A stretch of DNA of 64,000 nt, from the NCBI GenBank assembly GCA_944388995.1, contig CALXKN010000002.1, positions 1 to 64,000 on the forward strand. The letters are read 5' to 3'. The stretch's first letter is position 1. Each line of letters opens with the position of its first letter. The notes under the pieces are model-generated. The model worked only from the letters and a program-made list of their open reading frames with translations, did not search any database and was not told the origin of the DNA. This document shows, in pieces, positions 1 through 8,077 of the stretch. Position numbers and translations under genes: made by a program. Source of the DNA: an uncultured Spirochaetota bacterium (lineage in GTDB: Bacteria; Spirochaetota; Spirochaetia; JAFGXN01).

Positions 1-30
1 AAAGGGGAAGAGGTGGAGGTGAGGGTTTGG

Positions 31-86
31 GCGCGGCGCAAGCCGCGCGCGTCTGCGGCGGCGGGCGTTTCCGGCGCCGCAGACGC
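31..86. other. Two adjacent GC-rich hairpins at the window edge
   Basis: Two perfect inverted repeats lie side by side. GCGCGGC (31-37) pairs with GCCGCGC (42-48) around a GCAA tetraloop, and a 12-bp arm (49-60) pairs with 75-86 around a 14-nt loop. No T run follows, so these are not canonical intrinsic terminators. They may close an upstream gene whose 3' end could lie in this stretch (one frame stays open from base 1 to a TGA at 106-108, another closes at 20-22). I cannot assign that gene. Confidence 0.4.
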
Positions 87-104
87 AAATCCGCGGGCTT
101 TGGC

Positions 105-133
105 TTGACAAAAGGTACGTGAGCCGGTAAAAT
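105..133 (+). promoter_or_regulatory. Sigma-70 promoter of tRNA-Met
   Basis: A -35 TTGACA (105-110) and a -10 TAAAAT (128-133) are separated by 17 nt. Transcription would start at about 140, at the 5' end of the tRNA (142). Confidence 0.8.
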
Positions 134-141
134 ATAAAAAA

Positions 142-215
142 GGGCCTATAGCTCAGTCGGTTAGAGCACTTGACTCATAATCAAGGTGTCCCAGGTTCAA
201 GTCCTTGTGGGCCCA
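142..215 (+). tRNA. tRNA-Met (anticodon CAU)
   Basis: Complete cloverleaf: a 7-bp acceptor stem (142-148 with 208-214), a GCTC/GAGC D stem, an anticodon stem CTTGA/TCAAG with loop CTCATAA (anticodon CAT at 176-178), and a T arm with TTCAAGT. The T stem has one mismatch. The acceptor is fully paired, so this is not the initiator. It is elongator tRNA-Met, or a CAU tRNA modified to read AUA (Ile2). CCA is not encoded. Confidence 0.88.
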
Positions 216-266
216 AACGTGTTCCCAACGGAATGCATCCATAAAACAGCATCAGATTGCTTTTGG

Positions 267-299
267 AAAAACGGCGCAGCTTTGTCTATGCCGTTTTTT
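267..299 (+). terminator. Intrinsic terminator after tRNA-Met
   Basis: AAAAACGGC (267-275) pairs with GCCGTTTTT (290-298), giving a hairpin that ends in a T run about 50 nt past the tRNA. Confidence 0.75.
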
Positions 300-521
300 C
301 GTTTGGCGTTACTTCACAAAGACAAAGGAAGCGTTCTTAGTGTTTTCGCGGTGTTTTCTACCTGTTTATCATTATTTAAAATGGAAAGTGGGTATTGAGA
401 CTCCTCAATCTTTTGCTTTTTTCATATGAAAGGCGATTTTGCTTTTCATTCATACATCACTGCGTTTTTAATTTTGATAAAGAACCGAGAAAGATTTTGA
501 AAAACTTTTTGCTAAGAGATA
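300..521. other. AT-rich intergenic stretch without a recognisable gene
   Basis: No open frame here has a ribosome-binding site or recognisable product. A weak hairpin, ATTGAG (394-399) with CTCAAT (404-409), is followed by a T-rich tract and could be a second or backup terminator. The rest is AT-rich spacer leading to the promoter of the TetR gene. Confidence 0.5.
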
Positions 522-565
522 TTGACAAAAGTTCGCTATGAAATTAATATGTAACAGTGTTATAT
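522..565 (+). promoter_or_regulatory. Promoter and operator-like dyad of the TetR gene
   Basis: A -35 TTGACA (522-527) and a -10 TAATAT (545-550) are spaced 17 nt apart. The dyad TAACA-G-TGTTA (552-562) covers the expected start point (about 557), where a repressor would block transcription. Autoregulation by the TetR protein encoded just downstream is the simplest reading, but it is inference. Confidence 0.7.
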
Positions 566-575
566 AAAGGAATGT

Positions 576-1193
576 ATGAGCGAAACAGAGACAACAACTT
601 TGCAATTAATTCATTCAGCCGCCATGCAGGAATTTCTCGAAAAAGGCTTTAAATCTGCTTCCTTGCGCAATATAGTAAAAAAGGCAGGCGTTACAACGGG
701 CGCGTTCTACGGCTATTATGCCAGCAAAGAGGCCTTGTTTGAAGCGTTGGTTTGTGAACAGTATGAGCATTTCATTAAGCTTTTTCAAAAAGCGCAGCAA
801 GATTTTTCCAATATTCCGCCGGAGGAACAGCCGAAACATTTGAATGATATATCCGGCGCCTATATGGATGAAATGTTTTTATATGCCTACAGATATTTAA
901 AAGTTTTTCAACTTATTCTGTGCCATTCGGAAGGGACACGCTTTTCAAAACTGATTGACGAAATGGTGGAAATCGAAATTAAAGGAACGCATGATTATTT
1001 GACAGTGTTGAAAAATTTGGGAAGACCTGCACCGCCGATTGACGAGCATTTGGAGCATGTACTGATCACCGGCATGTTTAATGCATTTTTTGAATTGATT
1101 ATTCATGAAATGCCGATTGAAAAAGCTCGGCATTATTTAAAAGAGATGCGGGCGTTTTATACGGCAGGATGGATGAAAATTATGGGGCAATAG
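576..1193 (+). CDS. TetR/AcrR-family transcriptional regulator
   Basis: This 205-aa protein has the family layout. An N-terminal DNA-binding domain contains a helix-turn-helix at about residues 29-54 (AGVTTGAFYGYYASKEAL, ending in the family's typical F/YxxFxSKEAL pattern). A divergent all-helical C-terminal domain would bind an inducer and dimerise. The start is ATG 576, preceded by AAAGGAA and by a strong promoter with a dyad over the start point, suggesting autoregulation. The next genes are an ABC exporter pair with its own dyads, so control of drug, lipid or metal efflux is likely. The ligand cannot be read from the sequence. The gene is AT-richer than its right-hand neighbours. Confidence 0.9.
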   Translation: MSETETTTLQLIHSAAMQEFLEKGFKSASLRNIVKKAGVTTGAFYGYYASKEALFEALVCEQYEHFIKLFQKAQQDFSNIPPEEQPKHLNDISGAYMDEMFLYAYRYLKVFQLILCHSEGTRFSKLIDEMVEIEIKGTHDYLTVLKNLGRPAPPIDEHLEHVLITGMFNAFFELIIHEMPIEKARHYLKEMRAFYTAGWMKIMGQ

Positions 1194-1213
1194 GAGATTT
1201 AATTTTTTCTCCA

Positions 1214-1304
1214 TTAGTTAGCTATTGCTAACCAATGGAGCGGATATTTATCTCAAGTCTGCCAGAGACGTATTTGTTGTATTTGGTTAGCAATAGCTAA
1301 CTAA
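1214..1304. promoter_or_regulatory. Paired 16-bp dyads (22-bp inverted repeat) before the ABC exporter genes
   Basis: A perfect 22-bp inverted repeat (1214-1235 and 1283-1304) frames 47 nt. Each arm contains its own dyad, GTTAGC-N4-GCTAAC: GTTAGCTATTGCTAAC at 1217-1232 and GTTAGCAATAGCTAAC at 1286-1301. Two such sites upstream of an exporter operon look like operators. They do not match the dyad in front of the TetR gene. They resemble DtxR/IdeR-type iron boxes (TTAG...CTAA symmetry) as much as TetR sites. Alternatively the long repeat could form a hairpin ending the TetR transcript, although no T run follows. Confidence 0.65.
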
Positions 1305-1376
1305 ACTTGCGGCTATTCGGAATCAGCGTATCTGTTTCCGAGTTGATAAAAACTGGTTTTATAAGGAGGTCTTTGC

Positions 1377-3152
1377 GTGAAAAAGCAATCGAATTTGTCC
1401 AGGCTGATGGGGTATGCCGGCAAACACAGGATATTAACTTACCTCTCGTGGATCTTATCGGTCATCAGCGCCCTTGTCGCTCTTGTGCCGTTCTGGTACA
1501 TATGGCGCATTGTCCGCGATGTGCTGGCAGCCGCCCCGGATTTTGCACATGCGGAACATATCGCACGTTACGGCTGGTTTGCCGTATTGTTTGCGGTAAT
1601 TTCCGTTGTTGTATACATCGCCGCCCTGATGTGCTCCCACTTGAGCGCGTTCCGGGTCGCCTCCAATATCCGAAAAACGCTCATGCGTCATATCACGTCC
1701 CTTCCGCTTGGCGTAACGGAAGCGTATGGCAGCGGAAAACTTCGGAGAATTGTCAATACGTCCAGCGCGGCGACGGAAAATTATTTAGCGCACCGCCTGC
1801 CAGACAAAGCGGGTGCGATTGCCACTCCGTTTGGACTGCTTGTTTTGCTGCTTGCATTTGACTGGCGTCTGGGACTCCTGAGCTTGATTCCCGTCGCGCT
1901 TGGATTTCTGATCATGATGAAAATGACAGGAACAGGAATGGAGCGGAAAATGCGGGAATATCAAAACGCGCTTTCCTCTATGTCCAACGAAGCGGTCGAA
2001 TATGTACGCGGTATTCCCGTGGTAAAAACGTTCGGACAAACCATCTTCTCTTTCAAGCGTTTCAAAGCCGCAATTGATAACTATGAAAAGTGGGTTATCG
2101 CTTATACACAAGAACTGCGTCTTCCGATGATGTTTTATACAACGGCGATCAACGGCGTATTCGCTTTTTTAATTGCCGGCGGGATCCTTTTGTCAAGAGG
2201 CGGCGTAACAACAGAGCTTCTGCTGAATCTGATTTTTTATATTGTCATTACGCCTGTGATCGGAACAACGCTTACAAAAATTATGTTTATGAGCGAGGAC
2301 GCCATGATTGTAGGCGATGCGATAAACAGGATAGATGAGGTGCTTAAAGAAAAACCGCTGCCTGAAAGCGCAGCAACCAATGAGCCGAAAGACAACGGGG
2401 TTATATTGGAACACGTCAGCTACAGCTACGACGGAAAGAAGAATGCGTTAAACGATGTGTCGCTGACGATTCAGCCGGGGCAGACCGTCGCGCTTGTCGG
2501 GCCGTCCGGCGGCGGCAAAACGACTCTTGCCAATCTCATCGCAAGGTTTTTCGATCCGCAAAAAGGGCGCGTTTTGATTGGGAATACCGATACGCGAGCC
2601 ATCCCGAAAGAAACATTGATGAACAAGGTATCGTTCGTTTTTCAAAACAGCCGTTTGCTCAAGACATCTATCTTGGAAAATGTACGCATGGGCAATCCCG
2701 CCGCATCGCGCGCTGAAATCATGCATGCGTTGGAAGCCGCGCAGTGTATGGATATTATTGAAAAGCTGCCGAACGGCGTCGATACAGTGGTTGGTGGGGA
2801 CGGCGTGTACCTGTCAGGCGGCGAACAGCAAAGAATTGCCATTGCGCGAGCGATTCTGAAAAACGCGCCGATTTTGATTTTGGATGAAGCCACCGCCTTT
2901 GCCGACCCGGACAATGAAGTACGCGTACAGCAGGCGCTGTCCGCGCTGTCAAAAGGAAAAACCGTCGTGATGATTGCGCACAGACTTTCGTCTATTACGA
3001 GGACGGACTGTATTTATGTTTTGCAGGACGGCGAGATCATAGAAAGCGGTACGCACCGTAGGTTAATAGATCAAAATGGCGTATTTGCTCACATGTGGAA
3101 TAATTATTCCGAATCAGTGGAATGGAAAATCGCAAAGGAGGCAAAAAGATGA
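1377..3152 (+). CDS. ABC exporter half-transporter (permease + ATPase), first subunit
   Basis: This 591-aa fused exporter half has an N-terminal six-helix membrane domain (about residues 15-310) and a C-terminal nucleotide-binding domain. Walker A is GPSGGGKT at 375-382, the signature LSGGE starts at 479, Walker B is ILILDEAT at 499-506, and the H-loop is IAHR near 536. The D-loop reads FADPDNE instead of the usual SALD type, as also seen in YbtP/YbtQ-like siderophore transporters. The start is GTG 1377, six bases after AAGGAGGT. The stop overlaps the next gene's start (ATGA), so the two halves are translationally coupled and should form a heterodimer in the inner membrane. Substrate unknown: multidrug or iron/siderophore. 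Confidence 0.9.
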   Translation: MKKQSNLSRLMGYAGKHRILTYLSWILSVISALVALVPFWYIWRIVRDVLAAAPDFAHAEHIARYGWFAVLFAVISVVVYIAALMCSHLSAFRVASNIRKTLMRHITSLPLGVTEAYGSGKLRRIVNTSSAATENYLAHRLPDKAGAIATPFGLLVLLLAFDWRLGLLSLIPVALGFLIMMKMTGTGMERKMREYQNALSSMSNEAVEYVRGIPVVKTFGQTIFSFKRFKAAIDNYEKWVIAYTQELRLPMMFYTTAINGVFAFLIAGGILLSRGGVTTELLLNLIFYIVITPVIGTTLTKIMFMSEDAMIVGDAINRIDEVLKEKPLPESAATNEPKDNGVILEHVSYSYDGKKNALNDVSLTIQPGQTVALVGPSGGGKTTLANLIARFFDPQKGRVLIGNTDTRAIPKETLMNKVSFVFQNSRLLKTSILENVRMGNPAASRAEIMHALEAAQCMDIIEKLPNGVDTVVGGDGVYLSGGEQQRIAIARAILKNAPILILDEATAFADPDNEVRVQQALSALSKGKTVVMIAHRLSSITRTDCIYVLQDGEIIESGTHRRLIDQNGVFAHMWNNYSESVEWKIAKEAKR

Positions 3153-4879
3153 TCAAAGCATTGCAAAGGCGCTTTGCGCTGTCCCATCAAGGAGCCGTCG
3201 ATTTAATCAAAGGCTGCGGCGCCTGTGTCGTACAAGATCTTTCGTTTATGATTCCCGTAGGAATTTTGTATGCGTTTGTCATGGATATGATGAACGGAGG
3301 CATCAACGGAAGCCGAACTGGTTTTTACGCGGCGGGCGTTCTGGTTTGCCTTTTGCTGATCTTCATCGCGACCTATTTTCAATACAACGCCACATATCTC
3401 GCGACTTATGTGGAAAGCGGCGTGCGGCGTATTTCCCTGGCGGAACGGCTCCGCAAAATTCCGCTCTCCTTTTTTGGCAAAAAGGACCTTGCCGATTTGA
3501 CAAACTCCATCATGGGCGACTGCGCCACGCTGGAAACGGCGTTTTCTCATTATGCGCCCGCTTTGGCAGGCTCCCTCATTTCCACAACCCTGATTGCGGT
3601 TTGCCTTTTTGTCTATGACTGGCGCATGGCGCTCGCCGCGGTTTGGGTTTTGCCGGTTGCTTTCACCATTACATTTTTTTCGGCCCGCATACAGGAATAC
3701 TTCAACCGAAAATCCGTAGCGGCAAATGTTACCCTGGAAAGCGGTGTGCAGGAGTGCATTGAAAGCTTGCAGGACTTAAAGGCCAATAACGCGGAAGAAG
3801 CCTATTTAAAAGGGCTGAATCAGAAAATTGATTATGTGGAAAAACGGCACATCATTACAGAACTGGGTACCGCTCTTTTCGTTGTTTCCTCTACTTTAAT
3901 TCTAAAATTCGGAATCGCTACGGTGGCGCTTGTAGGCTCTGTGCTGCTTGTGCGCGGGGAAATCGAAATCCCATTGTTTTTCCTGTTTTTGCTGGTGGCG
4001 TCCAGGCTCTATGCCCCGCTGGAAGGAGCTTTGCAAAATCTGGCGGCGGTTATTTCAACCAAAACCAACATTGACCGCATGAACGAAATCCTTGACCAGC
4101 CCGTTCAAACGGGGAATGAGCAACTAACAAATGACGGCTGCGATATTGTTTTCGACCATGTGGGATTTTCCTATCATACTGGGGAAACTGTATTAAAAGA
4201 TGTGTCTTTTACGGCAAAGCAGGGAGAAGTCACGGCTTTGGTTGGACCGTCCGGCGGAGGGAAAACGACCGTCTCCCGCCTTGCCGCGCGTTTTTGGGAT
4301 ATCGGCAAAGGGAAAATTACGGTTGGAGGAATGGATATTTCGCAAATCGATCCGGAAACCTTATTGTCGCTGTATTCCATCGTATTCCAGGATGTAACAT
4401 TGTTTAACAACACCATTTTGGAAAACATCCGGATCGGCAAAAAGGATGCCACCGATGAAGAAGTCATTCAAGCGGCAAGGCTTGCAAACTGTGAGGCGTT
4501 CGCTTTAAAGCTCCCGGACGGTTATAACAGCATGATAGGCGAAAACGGCTGCGAACTTTCCGGCGGCGAGAGACAGCGCATTTCCACTGCCCGCGCTTTC
4601 CTTAAAGACGCTCCGATCATTTTATTGGATGAAGCCACGGCAAGCCTCGATGTGGAAAATGAAACGCTCATACAGACCGCTTTATCACGGCTGATAAAAA
4701 ACAAAACCGTACTTGTCATCGCCCACCGTATGCGTACCGTAAGCGGCGCGGATAAAGTCGTGGTTCTTTCAGACGGAATTGTCGCCGAACAGGGAACGCC
4801 GGAGGAATTGATGCGAACAGGAACGATTTACCCCCACATGATGCAGCTGCAAACGATGAGTGGAAGTTGGGAGATATGA
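3149..4879 (+). CDS. ABC exporter half-transporter, second subunit
   Basis: This 576-aa partner of the preceding gene has the same architecture, with Walker A GPSGGGKT at about 366-373, signature LSGGE at about 470, Walker B IILLDEAT and an IAHR H-loop. I place the start at ATG 3149 because AAAGGAGG lies just before it and it overlaps the upstream stop by 4 nt; an ATG at 3122 lies upstream of that SD. This subunit keeps a consensus-like D-loop (SLDVENE), unlike its partner, which fits a heterodimeric exporter with two slightly different ATP sites. A strong terminator follows, closing the operon. Confidence 0.9.
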   Translation: MIKALQRRFALSHQGAVDLIKGCGACVVQDLSFMIPVGILYAFVMDMMNGGINGSRTGFYAAGVLVCLLLIFIATYFQYNATYLATYVESGVRRISLAERLRKIPLSFFGKKDLADLTNSIMGDCATLETAFSHYAPALAGSLISTTLIAVCLFVYDWRMALAAVWVLPVAFTITFFSARIQEYFNRKSVAANVTLESGVQECIESLQDLKANNAEEAYLKGLNQKIDYVEKRHIITELGTALFVVSSTLILKFGIATVALVGSVLLVRGEIEIPLFFLFLLVASRLYAPLEGALQNLAAVISTKTNIDRMNEILDQPVQTGNEQLTNDGCDIVFDHVGFSYHTGETVLKDVSFTAKQGEVTALVGPSGGGKTTVSRLAARFWDIGKGKITVGGMDISQIDPETLLSLYSIVFQDVTLFNNTILENIRIGKKDATDEEVIQAARLANCEAFALKLPDGYNSMIGENGCELSGGERQRISTARAFLKDAPIILLDEATASLDVENETLIQTALSRLIKNKTVLVIAHRMRTVSGADKVVVLSDGIVAEQGTPEELMRTGTIYPHMMQLQTMSGSWEI

Positions 4880-4971
4880 GGAATACGTATTGATGTTGTG
4901 ATCAAAGAGAGGAACAAGGCAATGTTCCTCGGAGGGACAGCAATACTGTTTTATCGTTTCGTTTAGCATTG

Positions 4972-5011
4972 AAAACCGGGTAGCAGACTTTTGTCTCTTA
5001 TCCGGTTTTTT
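4972..5011 (+). terminator. Intrinsic terminator of the exporter operon
   Basis: AAAACCGG begins a long stem (about 4972-4990) that pairs, with one mismatch and two G-U pairs, to 4995-5009 around a TTTT loop. It ends in TTTTTT. A smaller hairpin, GAGGAAC/GTTCCTC, precedes it near 4909-4930. Confidence 0.85.
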
Positions 5012-5111
5012 GTGAGGTTAACCTTGTTTTAAGTGATTGTTTAAACAGCTTTATGCGGTTATCAAATCGACGTATTTTTTATATTTTTTGATAGCGTAAA
5101 ATCCGGCGGCG

Positions 5112-5125
5112 TGATATAATAAAAT
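5112..5125 (+). promoter_or_regulatory. Extended -10 promoter of glgA, probably leaderless
   Basis: TGA-TATAAT (5112-5120) is an ideal extended -10. The only TTGATA-like -35 (5088-5093) is 21 nt away, so the TG extension probably compensates. The ATG at 5126 starts 5 nt after the -10, the usual distance to the transcription start, and no Shine-Dalgarno is present. Confidence 0.6.
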
Positions 5126-6607
5126 ATGCAGATTTTAATGGTTGCCAGCGAAGCGGTTCCCTTTGTCAAAACCGGCGGTTTGGCGGACGTCGTTTCGGCT
5201 CTTTCCAAACAATTAAAGAAAAACGGGCACGATGTGCGCATTGTCATGCCCCGTTACTACCGGATTGACCGGTTGCGGCTGACGCTTCTGCCGGGTGCAT
5301 TGGGTATTCCCCTCGGTTTCGGTCAGGTTTGGGCGGGCGTTTATGAAGGACGGCTGCCGGAAAGCGACGTGCCGGTTTACTTTTTGGATCATGAAGGTCT
5401 TTACGGCCGCGACGGCGTTTACGGTGAATTCGGCGGCAGTTATCCGGACAACGCTTCGCGCTTTGTTGCTCTCAGCCGCGGAGCGTTTCAGCTTTGCAAA
5501 AAACTTGGCTGGTATCCCGATATTATGCATCTTCACGATTGGCCGACGGCTCCCGCGGCGGTCATCCTCAATACATGGGAGAAATCCGGCTATTTCACAA
5601 AAACAGCTTCCGTCTTGACCATTCACAACCTCGGTTATCAAGGATGGTTCCCCAAAGACGATTTAACGCTGTTTCAGCTGCCGTGGGAAGAGTTTTACGA
5701 AAGCGGTTTGGAGCGGCACGATAGCCTGAACTTTCTCAAAGCGGGAATTCTGAAAAGCGATTTAATTACGACTGTTTCGCCGACTTATGCGCGTGAGATT
5801 CAGACCGGAGGCTACGGCGAAGGGCTGCAGGATGTGCTTGCACAGAGACGCGGAGACCTTTACGGCGTTCTGAACGGCTGCGATTACGACGAGTGGAACC
5901 CCGAAACGGATAAATACATTCCGTTCAATTACTCCGACCGAACGCTGAAAGAGAAAGCCCGCAACAAAGAGGCGCTGCAGCGCGAACTCGGTCTGACGGC
6001 TGACGCTTCCGTTCCTCTGATCGGCATGGTTTCCCGTTTTGCGGAACAGAAGGGATTCGGAGCGCTGTGCGGTCCCGGTTCCGGTTCGCTCTATCCGATT
6101 TGCCGCGATATGAAAGTTCAGTTTGTGATTTTGGGAACAGGCGAGCCGTGGTGCGAAGAGGAGCTGCGCCGTTTGGATGCTGCATTGCCGAATCTGCGGG
6201 CTGAAATCCGTTTCAGCAACGCTTTGGCTCACAAAATTGAGGCGGCCGCCGACTTTTTCCTCATGCCGAGCGCCTATGAACCGTGCGGACTGAATCAAAT
6301 GTATTCGCTTCGCTACGGAACGCTGCCGATTGTGCGGCGCACCGGCGGTTTGGCGGATACGGTATGGCAATACGGTGAAGCTGACGGAAGCGGAAACGGT
6401 TTTCTGTTTGACGATTTAACGCCAAACGCATTGTACAACGTTGTCGGCTGGGCAGTTTCCACCTGGTATGATCGACCGAATCACATCGACCGAATGCGGA
6501 AAACGGCGATGGCGCGCCGCTTTGGCTGGGATCAATCGGCAGCCGAGTACGAGAAACTCTACGCGGCAGCGTTTGAGAAACGCAAACGTTTTCATAATCT
6601 GTATTGA
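5126..6607 (+). CDS. glgA: Glycogen synthase (ADP-glucose:glucan transferase)
   Basis: This 493-aa GT5-family enzyme extends glycogen chains by alpha-1,4 transfer of glucose from ADP-glucose in the cytoplasm. The N-terminus has the diagnostic ADP-glucose-binding KTGGL at residues 15-19, followed by LADVVSAL. The C-terminal Rossmann half carries the EQKG motif, the acid/base region SAYEPCGLNQMYSLRYGTLP, and RRTGGLADTV. Length is normal. Start ATG 5126 aligns with the family N-terminus (MQ-hydrophobic-SE). It begins a run with a methyltransferase (1-nt gap), a DUF2156 gene and argH. Glycogen phosphorylase is encoded about 45 kb away (50446-52968). Confidence 0.95.
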   Translation: MQILMVASEAVPFVKTGGLADVVSALSKQLKKNGHDVRIVMPRYYRIDRLRLTLLPGALGIPLGFGQVWAGVYEGRLPESDVPVYFLDHEGLYGRDGVYGEFGGSYPDNASRFVALSRGAFQLCKKLGWYPDIMHLHDWPTAPAAVILNTWEKSGYFTKTASVLTIHNLGYQGWFPKDDLTLFQLPWEEFYESGLERHDSLNFLKAGILKSDLITTVSPTYAREIQTGGYGEGLQDVLAQRRGDLYGVLNGCDYDEWNPETDKYIPFNYSDRTLKEKARNKEALQRELGLTADASVPLIGMVSRFAEQKGFGALCGPGSGSLYPICRDMKVQFVILGTGEPWCEEELRRLDAALPNLRAEIRFSNALAHKIEAAADFFLMPSAYEPCGLNQMYSLRYGTLPIVRRTGGLADTVWQYGEADGSGNGFLFDDLTPNALYNVVGWAVSTWYDRPNHIDRMRKTAMARRFGWDQSAAEYEKLYAAAFEKRKRFHNLY

Positions 6608-6608
6608 C

Positions 6609-7211
6609 GTGAAAGAGCTGATTGAGTCGTATTACAAAGATAAAATCAAGCCGGAGAATCCCGATTACCGCGTTCACGGCTGGGAGAGCGAAGCCGCTGC
6701 CCGAAAACGGTTCGGAGCGCTTTTTGCGGCGGTTGACCTAAACGGCAAAACTCTGCTTGACGTTGGCTGCGGCGTTGGCTCCCTCTTCGGCGAACTGGAG
6801 CGCTGCAAAATCCGTTGCGATTACGTTGGCATCGACATTTTACCGGCAATGACGGCGGCGGCCCGGCAGCGGCAGCCGAAAGGCGTGTTTATGACCGTTG
6901 ATTTGGAAGAAGAGAATCCGTTCGGCGCAAAGAGTTTCGATGTCGTTTACGCTTCGGGTATCTTTAATTTAAACAGCGGCTGCAACGAACGGTTTTTAAC
7001 CGATACCGTTTCGGTTTTTATGAACATTGCTTCGGAGTCGGTCGTTTTCAACCTGCTGCATGAACGTTCCGGCGACCGTGAAGATGAGTATTTTTACACA
7101 ACGCCGGCAGCAGTTGAAAAACTTTTGCGGCGCCTTTCTCCGCGGCCGCGGTCGTTGGAGTTTGACGACGGGTACAGTCAAAACGATTTTACCGTTATTT
7201 TGAGGCTTTAA
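6609..7211 (+). CDS. Class I SAM-dependent methyltransferase
   Basis: About 200 aa from GTG 6609, one base after the glgA stop. Motif I, LLDVGCGVG at residues 49-57, and a later acidic D (YVGIDILP) are the SAM-binding signature of the Rossmann-fold class I enzymes. A longer frame opens upstream (from 6441) but overlaps glgA and adds no conserved sequence. The C-terminal part (FNLLHERSGDREDEYFYT) resembles small-molecule or rRNA methyltransferases without deciding the substrate. Translation is probably coupled to glgA. Function beyond methyl transfer is not resolved. Confidence 0.8.
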   Translation: MKELIESYYKDKIKPENPDYRVHGWESEAAARKRFGALFAAVDLNGKTLLDVGCGVGSLFGELERCKIRCDYVGIDILPAMTAAARQRQPKGVFMTVDLEEENPFGAKSFDVVYASGIFNLNSGCNERFLTDTVSVFMNIASESVVFNLLHERSGDREDEYFYTTPAAVEKLLRRLSPRPRSLEFDDGYSQNDFTVILRL

Positions 7212-7212
7212 A

Positions 7213-8073
7213 ATGAAACCGCTGACTTTGGACGATAAAGCAAAGCTTGAATCGATACTTCGAAATTCAGGCGATTTTTTGTCGGAGTACTGTTTTTCCA
7301 ATCTGTACCTTTTTCGGCGCAAGCACCGTTATGCCGTTGAGGAATCCGGCGGCTGCCTTTTCATTCGCGGCGTAAGTTACGACGGTCTTTCCTATGTTAT
7401 GCCGTGCTGCCAGAAACAGTTGGCGTCTCCCGAGTACCGCGAGGCGCTGACGGCGCAGCTTTCTCAGGTTGACATGATTTTTCCCGTTTCAGCGAAGGCT
7501 TTGGCGTACTTTGGAGAAGAGTCGTTTCGATTCGAGTCGATGGCGGAAGATTTGGATTACATTTACGCACGTGAGAAGATGCAGTTTTTTCCCGGCCGCC
7601 GGCTGCAGAACAAACGCAACCTTTTGTACCAGTTTTTGAAATACTATCCCGATCACCGAACGGTTGATTTAAGCGAAACAGAAGCAAAAGATGGCGCGGT
7701 TGCCGTTTTGGAACGGTGGCAGTCGTCGTTTGATTCAGAGGAGTCGACCGATTACGAGCCGTGCCGCGAAGCGTTGGAGCTTTACGACGAGCTGGGACTC
7801 TCTGGATTTACGGTTTTTGACGGCGAAAAACCTGCCGGATTTCTTGTCGGTGAGCCGATTCAAGACGATGTCTTTGCCTTTCACTTTGCTAAAGGCGATA
7901 AATCGGTCAAAGGTATTTATCAGTTTTTGTTCAGCACGGCGGCCGCCCGCTTGTCCGAAAAGTTTTCGTATGTTAATATGGAACAGGATTTGGGAAGCCT
8001 GCCTCTGCGGGCGTCAAAATCTTCGTATCTGCCGGATATGATGGCGCAGAAATATCGGATTTTCAAACGGTGA
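7213..8073 (+). CDS. DUF2156-family acyltransferase-like protein
   Basis: 286 aa, related to the C-terminal domain of phosphatidylglycerol lysyltransferases (DUF2156, tandem GNAT fold). Visible features are the N-terminal FLSEYCFSNLYLFRRKHRY segment, the central VAVLERW(Q) and EALELYDELGLSGF segments, and the C-terminal VNMEQDLGSLPLRASKSSY, typical of this family. There are no transmembrane segments, so it lacks the flippase half of MprF and is probably cytoplasmic. Aminoacyl or acyl transfer is the family expectation; the substrate is unknown. It follows the methyltransferase by one base and precedes argH by four. Confidence 0.75.
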   Translation: MKPLTLDDKAKLESILRNSGDFLSEYCFSNLYLFRRKHRYAVEESGGCLFIRGVSYDGLSYVMPCCQKQLASPEYREALTAQLSQVDMIFPVSAKALAYFGEESFRFESMAEDLDYIYAREKMQFFPGRRLQNKRNLLYQFLKYYPDHRTVDLSETEAKDGAVAVLERWQSSFDSEESTDYEPCREALELYDELGLSGFTVFDGEKPAGFLVGEPIQDDVFAFHFAKGDKSVKGIYQFLFSTAAARLSEKFSYVNMEQDLGSLPLRASKSSYLPDMMAQKYRIFKR

Positions 8074-8077
8074 AACC

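Noticed and set aside
1-108. C-terminal coding end of an upstream gene
   Set aside because: Two frames are possible (stops at 20-22 or 106-108) and neither gives a recognisable sequence; the stretch is mostly hairpins. Not annotated as a CDS.
186-429. Small reading frames at 186-398 and 205-429
   Set aside because: They begin inside the tRNA and run through its terminator, with no SD or homology.
6441-6608. Upstream start for the methyltransferase
   Set aside because: It overlaps glgA; the GTG one base after the glgA stop is better placed.
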